Under the pieces are notes generated by a model. That model was given only the letters and a program-made list of their open reading frames with translations. It searched no databases and had not been told where the DNA came from. DNA of 64,000 nucleotides from Abditibacteriaceae bacterium (GTDB lineage: Bacteria > Armatimonadota > Abditibacteriia > Abditibacteriales > Abditibacteriaceae): assembly GCA_019239895.1 (NCBI GenBank), contig JAFAZH010000060.1, positions 1 through 64,000 on the forward strand, read 5' to 3'. Both the position numbers and the translations under genes were made by a program. Shown in pieces: positions 48,948 to 58,457 of the stretch; the stretch's first letter is position 1, and each line of letters starts with the position of its first letter.

Positions 48948-51698
48948 ATGGCCAACGTCCCTACTGGCACCGTCACGTTTCTCTTTACGGATATTGAAGG
49001 TAGTACCAAACGCTGGGAGCAATATCCTGAGGCGATGCGGGTGGCTCTGGCTCGTCATGATGAAATCTTACGCACTGCCATTGAAAGTCATGGTGGATAC
49101 GTCTTTAAGACTGTCGGGGATGCCTTCTGTGCGGCCTTTGCCACTGCTTTGGAGGCTCTGAACGCAACACTGGAGGCACAAAATTGCCTGGCCGTGGAGT
49201 CCTGGGGTGAAGTGGGGCCGCTGCGCGTGCGGGCTGCACTGCATACCGGAGAAGCTGAAGCGCGTAACGAGGACTACTTTGGCCCGCCTCTGAATCGTGT
49301 GGCTCGCCTTTTGGCAATTGGTTATGGCGGCCAAACCCTACTGTCCCTGCCGACCCAAGAACTTATCCGCGATGCTTTGCCATCCCACACCCAACTGCGT
49401 GATTTAGGACACCATCGCCTGAAAGACTTAATTCGCCCGGAGCGTGTCTATCAAGTCGTTCAGCCCGGATTAGCCACTGATTTTCCGCCACTAAAATCCT
49501 TAGACAATCTGCCTAATAACCTGCCACTCCAACTCACGAGCTTTGTGGGACGCGAGCACGACATCAGCAAAGTCAAAGACCTGCTGAAGGGAAGTCGGGT
49601 GATTACGCTGACGGGTTTTGGCGGTACGGGTAAGACCCGTCTTTCGCTCCAGGTGGCGGCTGATCTACTGGAAGAGTATCCCGATGGCGTGTGGCTGGTG
49701 GAATTAGCACCTTTAACGGAACCGAACCTCGTGCCTCAAACGGTAGCCAGTGTGTTAGGTGTGCGTGAGGTGCCGGGACAGTCGCTTCAGCAAACATTAA
49801 CGGAATACCTGAAGTCGCGCACCACACTTTTGATCTTAGATAATTGTGAGCATTTGATAGAAGCATCCGCGCGGCTGGCCGATAATCTACTGCGAAGCTG
49901 TCCACACCTGCACATTATAGCGACCAGCCGCGAGAGGTTGGGGATCAATGAGAGTATCTATCCTGTGCCGCCGCTCTCGCTGCCGCAGGTCAAGGGAGGC
50001 TCTGCCCCAGCGCACACGAGCGAAACGCTCAAACAATATGAGGCGGTGCGCCTGTTCATTGAACGGGCCATCGCCGTGCGTCCCGATTTTGCTATTACCA
50101 ATGAGAACGCCCCGGCAGTGGCGCAAGTCTGTCATCGTCTGGACGGCATACCCCTGGCCATTGAACTGGCGGCAGCGCGGATTAAGCTCCTCTCAGTCGA
50201 GCAAATTAATCAGCGGTTGGAAGACCGCTTTCGCCTGCTCACCGGCGGCAATCGTACGGCAATGCTGCGCCATCAAACGTTACGGGCACTGATTGAGTGG
50301 AGCTATGACCTACTCAGCGAGACCGAGCAGGTTGTACTGCGCCGTGTCTCCGTGTTCCGGGGCGAATTTTCTTTGGAGGCGGCTGAACATGTGGGCGCAA
50401 GTGATGACATCGAAGCCTGGGAAGTCCTGGAACTGCTCGGACAATTGATGGACAAATCCCTGATCGTGGGGGAGGAGCAAGCCGACGGCGTCTACTATCA
50501 GCAATTGGAATCTATTCGTCAATATGGCTGGGAGCGGCTGCAAGAGAGTGGAGAAGTCGAACCGGTGCGGCAGCGGCACCTGGAATTTTTCTTGCAACTC
50601 GCAGAAGAGGCATTGCCGCAATTGAGTGGCCCTGAGCAAGCCACATGGCTGGCTAAACTACAGAGGGAACATGACAACCTCAGAGCTGCTTTTGACTGGA
50701 GCCAAGTGGCTTCTGACAATGCCTTAGATGGTCTGCGATTGGCTGGCGCCTTATGGCGGTTCTGGCAAATTCAAGGTGACATAACCGAAGGTCGAGCACG
50801 CTTAGAAGGAGCTTTAGCTAAACCAAAAGCACAGTTGGAACCAATCAAGGATGAGACACACATCACGGATGTGGCGTGGGGCAAGGCATGGGCACAAGTG
50901 CTCAATGGTGCGGGTAATCTCGCTGGCAGCCAGGGTGATTATCAAATGGCTCAGGCCCGATTGGAAGAGAGCTTGCGGCTAAGACGCGCCTTAGGAGATA
51001 AGCGAACTATCGCGCAGACGTTGAATAATTTAGGTATTGTGGCCTGGAATCAAGGCGAGCGAGAAAGGGCCAAAGAACTTTATGAACAGAGTCTCGCCTT
51101 AAAACAAGAACTGGGTGACCAATGGGGCAGTGCCCAATCACTCAATAACCTGGCAGTCTTGTCCTTACAACAAGATGACCCGGAGACGGCATCCGGGCTG
51201 TTAGAGCAGTGTCTCCAGATACGCCGCGACCTTGGGGACAAAATGGGCATTGCCAGCACGTTGACAAACTTAGGAATTCTGACGCGCGAACAGGGCAACT
51301 ACCAGAAGGCGACCGAGTTTCTGCAACAGGCTCTGGCACTATTTAGTGAACTGGGCGATAAACAGTGTATTGTGTCGTCTTTAGAAGCATACGCGAGTCT
51401 GGCTCTCAAGCGGGGAAAACCTGAACAGGCCGCATATCTGTATGGGGCCTCCCATCGGTTAAGGCAAGACATCGGCGCTCCCTTGCCCGCAACTGAACGT
51501 GCTGATTATGAGGGAGATATAGCGACTATAAAGAGTGCATTGGGAGAGACATTCGGGGTGGTCTGGCAGCAAGGCGGCGCAATTCCACCGGAGCAGGTCG
51601 TTCGTAGTATTATAGATGCCAGTGAGGTTTTAACTGCCAGTGAGGTCGCAAATACCAATGAGGCAACAAGTCCGACGGACTTGAATGAGCGCATGTAA
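48948..51698 (+). CDS. Class III adenylate/guanylate cyclase fused to NB-ARC ATPase and TPRs
   Basis: A 916-residue regulator. The cyclase domain is at about 5-170: metal Asp residues in FTDIEGSTKRWE and KTVGDAFCAAF, and NRVARLL near the transition-state residues. The NB-ARC/AAA-type ATPase is at about 195-480: Walker A LTGFGGTGKTRL, Walker B TTLLILDNCEHL, sensor IATSRERLGI, GIPLAIELAAARIKLLS. A winged-helix part (LRRVSVFRGEFSLEAAEHV) leads into TPRs at about 635-860 with the ALGDKRTIAQTLNNLGIVAWNQ type repeat. This is the layout of AfsR/MalT-like STAND proteins with a cyclase as effector. It would make a cyclic nucleotide in response to an unknown ligand, possibly acting with the Crp-type gene at 56269. 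Confidence 0.92.
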   Translation: MANVPTGTVTFLFTDIEGSTKRWEQYPEAMRVALARHDEILRTAIESHGGYVFKTVGDAFCAAFATALEALNATLEAQNCLAVESWGEVGPLRVRAALHTGEAEARNEDYFGPPLNRVARLLAIGYGGQTLLSLPTQELIRDALPSHTQLRDLGHHRLKDLIRPERVYQVVQPGLATDFPPLKSLDNLPNNLPLQLTSFVGREHDISKVKDLLKGSRVITLTGFGGTGKTRLSLQVAADLLEEYPDGVWLVELAPLTEPNLVPQTVASVLGVREVPGQSLQQTLTEYLKSRTTLLILDNCEHLIEASARLADNLLRSCPHLHIIATSRERLGINESIYPVPPLSLPQVKGGSAPAHTSETLKQYEAVRLFIERAIAVRPDFAITNENAPAVAQVCHRLDGIPLAIELAAARIKLLSVEQINQRLEDRFRLLTGGNRTAMLRHQTLRALIEWSYDLLSETEQVVLRRVSVFRGEFSLEAAEHVGASDDIEAWEVLELLGQLMDKSLIVGEEQADGVYYQQLESIRQYGWERLQESGEVEPVRQRHLEFFLQLAEEALPQLSGPEQATWLAKLQREHDNLRAAFDWSQVASDNALDGLRLAGALWRFWQIQGDITEGRARLEGALAKPKAQLEPIKDETHITDVAWGKAWAQVLNGAGNLAGSQGDYQMAQARLEESLRLRRALGDKRTIAQTLNNLGIVAWNQGERERAKELYEQSLALKQELGDQWGSAQSLNNLAVLSLQQDDPETASGLLEQCLQIRRDLGDKMGIASTLTNLGILTREQGNYQKATEFLQQALALFSELGDKQCIVSSLEAYASLALKRGKPEQAAYLYGASHRLRQDIGAPLPATERADYEGDIATIKSALGETFGVVWQQGGAIPPEQVVRSIIDASEVLTASEVANTNEATSPTDLNERM

Positions 51699-51746
51699 AC
51701 CTATGCTTGAAACTGCCTTCACCTACGCTTGCTGGTCTTACTTTCT

Positions 51747-53102
51747 ATGCACCATCGCCTTCTGATTTCGTGTCTCTTTCCCTTGATGGTTGTCTATCTT
51801 AAGGGAAATGCACAAACCTCTGTTGAGGGAATCAAGGTCGAACCTGAGCATGAACCGCAACCACAAGCACTTCAATTAAAAACACAACCGCGCCAATTGC
51901 AGGCGGGCCAAGTTCAACTACCAGCACCGCAGGCCGAAGTCCATCTCAGTTCGGAAGACGATGTGGCATTATGTCCTTCTTCACACAAACCCGGCTGGGT
52001 TCTCGTCGTGGCTCACCGTCACCAGAAAAGCAATCAGATAGAAATCTACGACAGGGACAAAGACTTATGGCGGCAGGTCTGGCAGCGCGATGGGCTACCG
52101 GCAATTACAAAGATGACACCGCTAACTTACTTAGCACAGAAGAAACACTTAACTGCCACTACTTCACATCATCCTTCTTCTCTTGCCGCTGGTTATCTTG
52201 CTGCTCTTGCTGTGGGTGACGCTCTCTACTTGGTACGTGAACGCGAGCACACCTACGAGTTGCAGCGGCTCGGACAATCTCAAGGTGAAGTCCGGGCGCT
52301 GGCTTTGGTGGTACCATCCCCAAACAAAACGCCAGCGTTGCTCTATCTATCCGGGGGACATCTGGAGCAAAATCACCTGCGGGCGACACAACTTTTTCTC
52401 TGGCCGCTGCAACCAGGGGGCCGCGCTGTTCTCATGCGGAATATACGGCAGCGTCACAATGCCTGGGATATAGCCTGTGGCGATGTTGATGGGGATCAGC
52501 AAGCGGATGTCTTAGTGAGTATGTGGAAGCAGACTCGTGCTAATCCTCAATTTGGCAACCGCCCCTTTCTGTATGGTTGGACGGCCAATAAGCTATGGCC
52601 AAAATGGTTGGGGTCGAGCCTGGGTTGGCCCTTCTTGGAGGCGAAGCTGGCGGATATTAACGGCAACGGTCTTAGCGAGCTTGTTGCTATCGAAAAAGAT
52701 AGTCAACAAGAACGTTGGCGGCTTGCCCTTTATTATTGGAGTGCTTTTGGTTTCTTGCCCGTGCAGGCTCTGACGCTGCAAAGTGAGCCAACGCAACTGA
52801 GTGTATGCTACGCGGGTCATTCCGCTATGGCTCCAGTGCTTGTGAAGTGCAAAAATAAAAATGGTGGAGAGTTTATCCAACTCTATCTCTGGGATGGCTC
52901 ACAGGTGCAACGAGTCTGGCAAAGCCCTGTGGTGCAACATGCGAAGCCAATAGGTTTAGTGTCGGATGCGCAAGGTTTGCCAGCCCATGTACTCTGCCTC
53001 ATTAATGGTCGCCTCTTGCTACAACCTTTAGCGCACATTAGCGTACAGCAACGCGAACGCTCAATAACGCGCATCAATACGCTCTATCAGTTGACCCCAT
53101 AG
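51747..53102 (+). CDS. Secreted VCBS/FG-GAP-like repeat protein
   Basis: A 451-residue exported protein. ATG 51747 gives a signal peptide (LLISCLFPLMVVYL, then GNAQ). A Gln/Pro-rich spacer with short repeats (EPQPQALQLKTQPRQLQAGQ) is followed by beta-propeller-like repeats with Ca-binding-type loops (CGDVDGDQQADVLVS, ADINGNGLSELVAIE). Resembles FG-GAP/VCBS proteins that bind surface polymers or other proteins. It starts 48 nt after the cyclase/NB-ARC gene, so it may share a transcript and supply its extracellular input (inference). Confidence 0.65.
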   Translation: MHHRLLISCLFPLMVVYLKGNAQTSVEGIKVEPEHEPQPQALQLKTQPRQLQAGQVQLPAPQAEVHLSSEDDVALCPSSHKPGWVLVVAHRHQKSNQIEIYDRDKDLWRQVWQRDGLPAITKMTPLTYLAQKKHLTATTSHHPSSLAAGYLAALAVGDALYLVREREHTYELQRLGQSQGEVRALALVVPSPNKTPALLYLSGGHLEQNHLRATQLFLWPLQPGGRAVLMRNIRQRHNAWDIACGDVDGDQQADVLVSMWKQTRANPQFGNRPFLYGWTANKLWPKWLGSSLGWPFLEAKLADINGNGLSELVAIEKDSQQERWRLALYYWSAFGFLPVQALTLQSEPTQLSVCYAGHSAMAPVLVKCKNKNGGEFIQLYLWDGSQVQRVWQSPVVQHAKPIGLVSDAQGLPAHVLCLINGRLLLQPLAHISVQQRERSITRINTLYQLTP

Positions 53103-53331
53103 TTAAGACTCTAGGGCCAGGCACAGATTGCAGATTTTTTACACCGTTATACCCATCATAAAATGCAAGCTGCCATTAGAATCGGGGCGTCTTTCCTCTT
53201 TCCATTAAGAGCGGCTACAATAAGTGAATAGTCTCTGTAGTCTCTGAGGAATCTGCCAAATGAGTTAAACCGGATTGACCACTCAAGTGTCCAGAGATTG
53301 CGGAAAGGGCGTTGGATAAGGAGGTATGACG

Positions 53332-55212
53332 ATGAAAACTATCTCGCAGACAATAGTATCGGCTTTGGTGATGTTGTCCTTACTTGCACCTGCGTTGGCT
53401 CAACCGCAGTGTACTAAAGCGCAGGGGACTCAAAAGAAAAGTCAGGAGTACCGCCTTCCCCAGACTTCATCGGCCATTAATGCAGTCGGCTATATCACTA
53501 CCGCCGAGGCGGGTGAGAATGGCGAAGACCAAGCCCTCCGTGCAACCTGGACGGCGGCAGAAGTTGAATCTCACATTAATAATGACCTCAATTCTCAGCC
53601 TGCTAAAGCCTTTATTCTGGCTCCCCGCAACACGGCGGTACTGGCGAGAACAGTCACCCTGCAATGGAATGGAGTGGAGAAGGGACAAGGGACAAACTGG
53701 AGAGGTGAAACAGAGGTTCCTGCTGCAACTCGCTATCGCTTACGGGTGCGGTTGGACTCGCCGCGAGGCAAGGTGGTATGGGAGGCGAACACCGAGGCTA
53801 ACGCCGTGACGTTTCCACCCTCTGGAAAAAGCCTGATGCCGGGCCAGCGGTATTTTTGGCAGGTGATGGCGGTCAGTGCAGACAACAAGTTGGTCCACAC
53901 GGGAAGTTCCTTCTTTACGACCCTCACTGCCCAACAACTGAAAACCGTGGATCAGGTTGCAGCGCCCTTAAAGCAAAGTCAAGCACTGACTCTGGATCAA
54001 TACTTTAAGATTCTACTGACCTATAATAGTTACGGCCTGCACGATCAGATGTTGCAATTGGCTGATCAAGCTCTTGGGGAGTATCCAGAAGCAGCCCCCC
54101 TCTACCTCGTGAAAGGTGAAGTTTATCGCCGTAAAGCACTCTACCCTCAAGCCACCGCCGCAATCCAACAGGCTCTCAAGTTAGCTCCCCACGACCTTTC
54201 GGCCTGGCAGAGCCTGGTTGCCACTTCTTATAATGCTGGTGGTGCGGATCTAGACGCGGATGAAGCAGTTAAATATCTAAAAATGGCAGTGCAGCAGAAT
54301 CCGTTAGATGCTATCGCCCATGCCAATCTTGCCAGGGCATTGGTGCGTGCATACGGGAATAAGGAGGCCCATAATCAGGCATTTCGTGACAATGTCAGTT
54401 CACATCTACGTTCTGCTATTGCCTTAATGCCAAATAATGCGCAGCTTCATCTCTCATTAGCAAAAGTATTAGCGGTCGAGGGTTCGTCAGGAAAGACGAC
54501 CTACCAGGGCTTCTGGTATCCACCCGCAAGTCTCAGCGAACTGGCGCGTTTTGTTACGCTCTTTACCAATCAACTCGATAGCCAGTATTACGATTGGAAT
54601 TGGAGCCGGATTACCGATGTTTTGGAGGAAGCTGTCGGTATTCTGCTCCATTACAAATCGCATTTGCAAGAAGCGCAACAAGCTCTCGTGACTTTAGAAC
54701 GGGTGGGCCTGAACGATTATGCCAGGCGGTGGATTAACCTGCAACTGGCACTGTGTTATAAAACGACTGGTCAAGCCGCCAGAGCCGTACCTCTCATGGA
54801 GCGGGTCGTTGCCATTGACTTGCGTCAGCAGTATCTGCCTCCCGACGTGGCCTGGGACTTACCTCTCACCAGCGACCAATGTGAACTGGCAAATGTTTAC
54901 GTCCTGGAGAAACGCTTCAACGAGGCGCAGAAGCAGGCATTGGCTGCTTTGAAGCAAGATATGAAGTCAAAGGACGGCGTTGAGGGAGTGGCCAATGACT
55001 ATCTGACCCTCGGAAGAATCTATCGGGCTAAAGGTGACAGGCAGACAGCTCTTGCTCACTACAAGCAGGCAATACAGTGGGGAAAGCAACATGGGACGGG
55101 AAAAGATGACACCTTAGCTGACGCTTATCGTGAACTGGGCGACTTGTATCAGAGTCTCGGCATGAATAAAGAAGCGGCTGCCGTGCGCCAACAACTTCGA
55201 GGATACCAATAA
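53332..55212 (+). CDS. Secreted TPR-repeat protein
   Basis: A 626-residue exported protein. AAGGAGG precedes, at 7 nt from ATG 53332; the signal peptide ends LAPALAQ. An N-terminal beta-rich part, about residues 85-190, with RNTAVLARTVTLQWNGVEKG and RYRLRVRLDSPRGKVVWE, is Fn3-like. From about 215 on come TPR units (LYLVKGEVYRRKALYPQATAAIQQALKLAP, AIAHANLARALVRAYGN, DYLTLGRIYRAKGDRQTALAHYKQAIQWG). Probably a periplasmic or cell-envelope assembly protein. No catalytic signature. Confidence 0.8.
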   Translation: MKTISQTIVSALVMLSLLAPALAQPQCTKAQGTQKKSQEYRLPQTSSAINAVGYITTAEAGENGEDQALRATWTAAEVESHINNDLNSQPAKAFILAPRNTAVLARTVTLQWNGVEKGQGTNWRGETEVPAATRYRLRVRLDSPRGKVVWEANTEANAVTFPPSGKSLMPGQRYFWQVMAVSADNKLVHTGSSFFTTLTAQQLKTVDQVAAPLKQSQALTLDQYFKILLTYNSYGLHDQMLQLADQALGEYPEAAPLYLVKGEVYRRKALYPQATAAIQQALKLAPHDLSAWQSLVATSYNAGGADLDADEAVKYLKMAVQQNPLDAIAHANLARALVRAYGNKEAHNQAFRDNVSSHLRSAIALMPNNAQLHLSLAKVLAVEGSSGKTTYQGFWYPPASLSELARFVTLFTNQLDSQYYDWNWSRITDVLEEAVGILLHYKSHLQEAQQALVTLERVGLNDYARRWINLQLALCYKTTGQAARAVPLMERVVAIDLRQQYLPPDVAWDLPLTSDQCELANVYVLEKRFNEAQKQALAALKQDMKSKDGVEGVANDYLTLGRIYRAKGDRQTALAHYKQAIQWGKQHGTGKDDTLADAYRELGDLYQSLGMNKEAAAVRQQLRGYQ

Positions 55213-55381
55213 TGCACGCGGTAGGGTCAAATTAATTCATGTCTCGCTCGAAGGGGAGCATAATTGACGCGTTCAGCAAGGATAAAGGACACAGGCGCAC
55301 GGCTGCTTATCCGCTTTTCTTTACACCGCAGTGGGAGTACCCACCAACTGGTTCCAAATCGACAATTGCTGTTTTAACATT

Positions 55382-55720
55382 CTACGATAGGCCGGGGCGA
55401 CGAATAGATGACGGCCTGGCTCTTACGGAAGAACTGGAGAATGGCGTGTTTATTGCCACTTTGCAGTAGGATGCCCAAGACCTGCCCATGTTAATCCACA
55501 GCTTAAAACAAGTAAAGTATCTTGCCCCAATCTTGAGAAGGGCCTCATCTACCTGCCATTGGCTGCTGTTAGATTTCTGCCGTTGACGGGTCGAGCGAGC
55601 CAACGCAGAGCCGAACTTGTGGCACCAACAACGAATAGACTCACACCGTAAGAGGAAAGCTTCCTCCCTTAACCTGAAATGCAAGTGCGAGTCCGGTCGG
55701 ATTAACCCTGTTGGTACCAT
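55382..55720 (-). pseudogene. Degenerate IS6-family transposase fragment
   Basis: The open frame contains IRCWCHKFGSALARSTRQRQ and SSQWQVDEALLKIGARYFTC, which match IRYWCRKFGLTFAPAIRRRQ and STPWHVDEVFLKIGGKLHYL of the copy at 69-755, but with many substitutions, shifts of frame after that, and no C-terminal part. It is an old relic, oriented like the other two copies. The upstream flank (55661-55702) resembles 40752-40800. Confidence 0.7.
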
Positions 55721-55967
55721 TCACCCTCAATGAAGTGTGAAACAATAACTTTCTGCTGCTACCCCCTTGGCGTTCTTTTGCCTCTTCTGAACACACGCAA
55801 AACCCAGACTCTCCTGTTCATACACATTAAGAGTTAATTCAATAAGGCCAGCTTTTGTATGTTGGGCTATGAATCCGCGTCAGTTCGCCCCTAAGGTACG
55901 CTATCGTACAAACAACGTCAGAGGACTCGTTTATACTCCTTCTTATTGAACGCAGGCGGGACTGGAA
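55721..55967. other. Intergenic stretch, nothing recognised
   Basis: No gene, repeat or convincing promoter seen between the IS6 relic and the acidic small protein. Confidence 0.4.
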
Positions 55968-56246
55968 ATGTTACCCAATGACAGCAGTGAGGACTGGGAA
56001 GAATTTGACCCGGAGGAGGAGTTAGTCTCAGTGGTCTTCGCGGGAACTTCTCTGGAAGCGGGAGAGATTTCAGGGGAGGCACATGACCTATACCTTGATG
56101 AAGAAATCCCGGCGGAAGAACTCATCGCGGCTTATGACGAGGAAATCCAGGCTACTCTTGATGAGATTGCGGCCCTTGTTAAGCGTCATGATGACCTGGT
56201 CGAACAACGCCAAAAGCTCAGGAATCAGCAAGCAAATGAGGGCTAA
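55968..56246 (+). CDS. Acidic coiled-coil small protein
   Basis: A 92-residue, strongly acidic protein (EDWEEFDPEEELVSVV, LYLDEEIPAEEL) ending in a predicted coiled coil (AAYDEEIQATLDEIAALVKRHDDLVEQRQKLRNQQ). No family recognised. Acidic N-terminus plus coiled coil could act as an anchor or antitoxin-like binding partner, but no partner gene is adjacent. It converges with the Crp-type gene. GGACTGGAA precedes the ATG, a poor ribosome-binding site. Confidence 0.5.
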   Translation: MLPNDSSEDWEEFDPEEELVSVVFAGTSLEAGEISGEAHDLYLDEEIPAEELIAAYDEEIQATLDEIAALVKRHDDLVEQRQKLRNQQANEG

Positions 56247-56268
56247 AAGTTCAACTCAGATGATAGCA

Positions 56269-57015
56269 CTAAGCTGAAGTGCGATCAGTAAACATCTGAA
56301 ATTGGTGCTGAATGACACGGTAGCACTGGCAGCAGCAGTTTTCCAGTTGTTGGTCATTCAGGATGGCAATGTGGCCCCGACTGGTATCAATCAGTCCGGC
56401 TTGCTGGAGCGTGCTCAAGGCGACGGTCACTCCCGAACGGCGCACTCCCAGCATGTGCGAAATAAATTCATGGGTCAAGTCCAGGTCATTGGATTGAACC
56501 CGATCTCGCACCGTCATTAACCAGCGACTCAGGCGCTCTTCGAGGGTGTGAATGCGATTGCACAGGGCCGTCTGTGAAGCTTGGGCAAACAACACATAGA
56601 GATAATGGTGCAGCAGTTGTTGTAATTGGCTATCGCGCTGCCATTCCTGGCTAAAGGTATCGGCAGGAAGTCGGTACGCCTGACCCGGCAGTTGCACCAC
56701 GGCGCGGTGGAAAGTGGGTTGCTGACACAGGACAGAGGCCAGGCCCACCAAGCCTTCACTGCCCGTAACACCGGCTTCAACTTGCTGCCCGTCGGGAGCA
56801 TCTACCACCAGGGAGATCATGCCGCTTTCAATAAAATACACGTATTCGACCAAAGCATCACTTTCGTGCAAAGCATCGCCCTGATGCAAAAGCACGCGGT
56901 GGAGATGGGGCGCTAAACGCTCCCAGGTAGCATCTGGCAGAGCCGCCAGGATGCTGTTTTTGCAGCGCCGCTTATCTTGGGCATCTGCCTTATCATGAGA
57001 GTGAGAATGCGTCAT
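56269..57015 (-). CDS. Crp/Fnr-family transcription regulator
   Basis: A 248-residue regulator. I start at ATG 57015 with GAGGCG upstream. A His-rich N-terminus (MTHSHSHDK) leads to a cNMP-binding beta-roll (LLHQGDALHESDALVEYVYFIESGMISLVV), a dimer helix (CNRIHTLEERLSRWLMTVRDR) and a Crp-type HTH (TLTHEFISHMLGVRRSGVTVALSTLQQAGLI in outline). The cAMP-contact Arg of Crp is not evident in the beta-roll, so it may sense something else. The C-terminus contains NCCCQCYR, four Cys in six residues, unusual for the family and a possible metal or redox site. Confidence 0.85.
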   Translation of the reverse strand: MTHSHSHDKADAQDKRRCKNSILAALPDATWERLAPHLHRVLLHQGDALHESDALVEYVYFIESGMISLVVDAPDGQQVEAGVTGSEGLVGLASVLCQQPTFHRAVVQLPGQAYRLPADTFSQEWQRDSQLQQLLHHYLYVLFAQASQTALCNRIHTLEERLSRWLMTVRDRVQSNDLDLTHEFISHMLGVRRSGVTVALSTLQQAGLIDTSRGHIAILNDQQLENCCCQCYRVIQHQFQMFTDRTSA

Positions 57016-57296
57016 TGATCGCCTCGGATTCCCGGCGTGTCGCAGCAAGGGTGATTAAATATGTCAGGGCTACCTACCATGTGGCCTGTTTCGTTCAGAT
57101 TTCCCGATGGGGCGTGGCGTTCGAGGAGAACCGGATCATGGCACTCCCACTGGCTCGTGGCTGAATTGATGATGACTTCCCGCGTTTTCCCCATAGATCA
57201 CCCTCTCTGAACCACGACCTTGAGAGTGTAAATCATAGATGAGGCTATACAGGATGGGGCAAATACGAAGTTGTGGGGAGGGAATTCCCTTATGAG
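57016..57296. other. Intergenic stretch, nothing recognised
   Basis: Region upstream of the Crp-type gene. No gene or clear site seen. Confidence 0.4.
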
Positions 57297-57611
57297 TTTT
57301 GAGTTTTGAATGTTGAGTTTTGAATTCGCCCTTACCCTCCCAAGTTAATATTGCGGAGGCGAGGGGTGCCTTACAGGGGTAGGTTTTGCCGGATGAGGTA
57401 GGGGCACCCCTCGTGGGTGCCCTGGTGCGCTTTGCAAGCGGGGAGCAACTCCAGGGTGTGTGGAATCACACTCGCACAGGGCACCCCCACACCGGGCACC
57501 CACGAGGGGTGCCCCTACAGATCACGCGTGCGCTGCGATAAACACCTACCCTTGTCAAGCGAGAGGCCGGGGGTCAGGGCGAATTCAAAACTCAACATTC
57601 AAAACTCAAAA
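57297..57611. repeat. Nested inverted-repeat element, MITE-like
   Basis: Outer arms of 36 bp (57297-57332 and 57576-57611) are exact inverted complements, beginning TTTTGAGTTTTGAATGTTGA. Inside lies a second exact pair of 25 bp (57398-57422 and 57494-57518) containing GGGGCACCCCTCGTGGGTGC. The 315-bp unit has no gene and ends 7 bp before the stop of the response-regulator gene. Confidence 0.9.
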
Positions 57612-57618
57612 TTGCCTT

Positions 57619-58266
57619 TCACTCTTCCTGCAACCAACCCTGGCGCAGGGCGTAGCGCACGATGTCGGCGCGGGATTTGAGATTGAGTTTTTCGAGGATG
57701 CGGGCTTTGTGGCCTTCCACCGTTTTGACGCTCAGGTGCAGACGTTCGGCGATTTCTTTGTTGGAGTAGCCCCGTGCCACATCAAGCAACACTTCCTGCT
57801 CGCGGGCAGTCAGGCTCGCCTCGCCTTTAGTTCTAAAGGCCGGATTGACGTAACCGCCAACGACCTTGCCCGCTATGGCCGGGTCTAAATACATCCCCGC
57901 ACTGACCACAGCGCGAATGGCTCTGGTTAGCTCTTCGGCAATGGTGCTTTTGAGCACATAACCAGCGGCCCCCAGCGACAGCAGTTGTCGGATGTGGACT
58001 TCATCGGCGAAGGCGCTGAGAATCACGACTTTGGCCTGGGGGCAGATATGCCTCATGCGCTCCGCTGCCTGCACACCATTCATTTCAGGCATGGAGATGT
58101 CCATGACCACCACGTCCGGGCACAGCGTCTTAGCCTGCTGGCACGCATCCAGACCGTCCCCAGCTTCGCCCACGACTTCCATATCCAGTTGCTGGTTAAC
58201 CAGCAGCTTCAAACCAGCCCGCACGACGGCATGATCATCAGCGAGGAGAATGCGCAGTTTTTTCAT
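57619..58266 (-). CDS. NarL/FixJ-family response regulator
   Basis: A 215-residue two-domain regulator. The REC domain has acidic pair LLADDHAVVR, phospho-acceptor Asp in VVVMDISMPEMNG, and switch Lys in GYVLKST. The LuxR-type HTH has LTAREQEVLLDVARGYSNKEIAERLHLSVKTVEGHKARI. It most likely takes its phosphate from the histidine kinase at 59100-62171, which has the matching HisKA_3/HATPase layout and lies two genes away on the same strand. Its target genes are unknown. Confidence 0.92.
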   Translation of the reverse strand: MKKLRILLADDHAVVRAGLKLLVNQQLDMEVVGEAGDGLDACQQAKTLCPDVVVMDISMPEMNGVQAAERMRHICPQAKVVILSAFADEVHIRQLLSLGAAGYVLKSTIAEELTRAIRAVVSAGMYLDPAIAGKVVGGYVNPAFRTKGEASLTAREQEVLLDVARGYSNKEIAERLHLSVKTVEGHKARILEKLNLKSRADIVRYALRQGWLQEE

Positions 58267-58274
58267 GGTGATGG

Positions 58275-58457
58275 TAGTTTAACCCTATCCCCGGCCCTTC
58301 CCCTTGGTAAGTGGAAGGGAGCGTTGGCCTACCGACAGGTCATGGCCCAAGTTAGAGAGTTGGATATTGTGCTGTCGCATAGGCGCTGTCCCATCGGTAT
58401 TAGTTACTCTCCCTTCCCCTTACCAAGGGGAAGGGCCGGGGATAGGGTCTAAACTAC
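58275..58457. repeat. Inverted-repeat element between response regulator and DUF559 gene
   Basis: Arms starting GGTAGTTTAACCCTATCCCC (58275) and ending GGGGATAGGGTCTAAACTAC (58456) pair over about 45 bp with few mismatches. Each arm also contains CCCCTTGGTAAG or its partner. Same family as 58824-58999 and 59052-59096. Confidence 0.85.
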
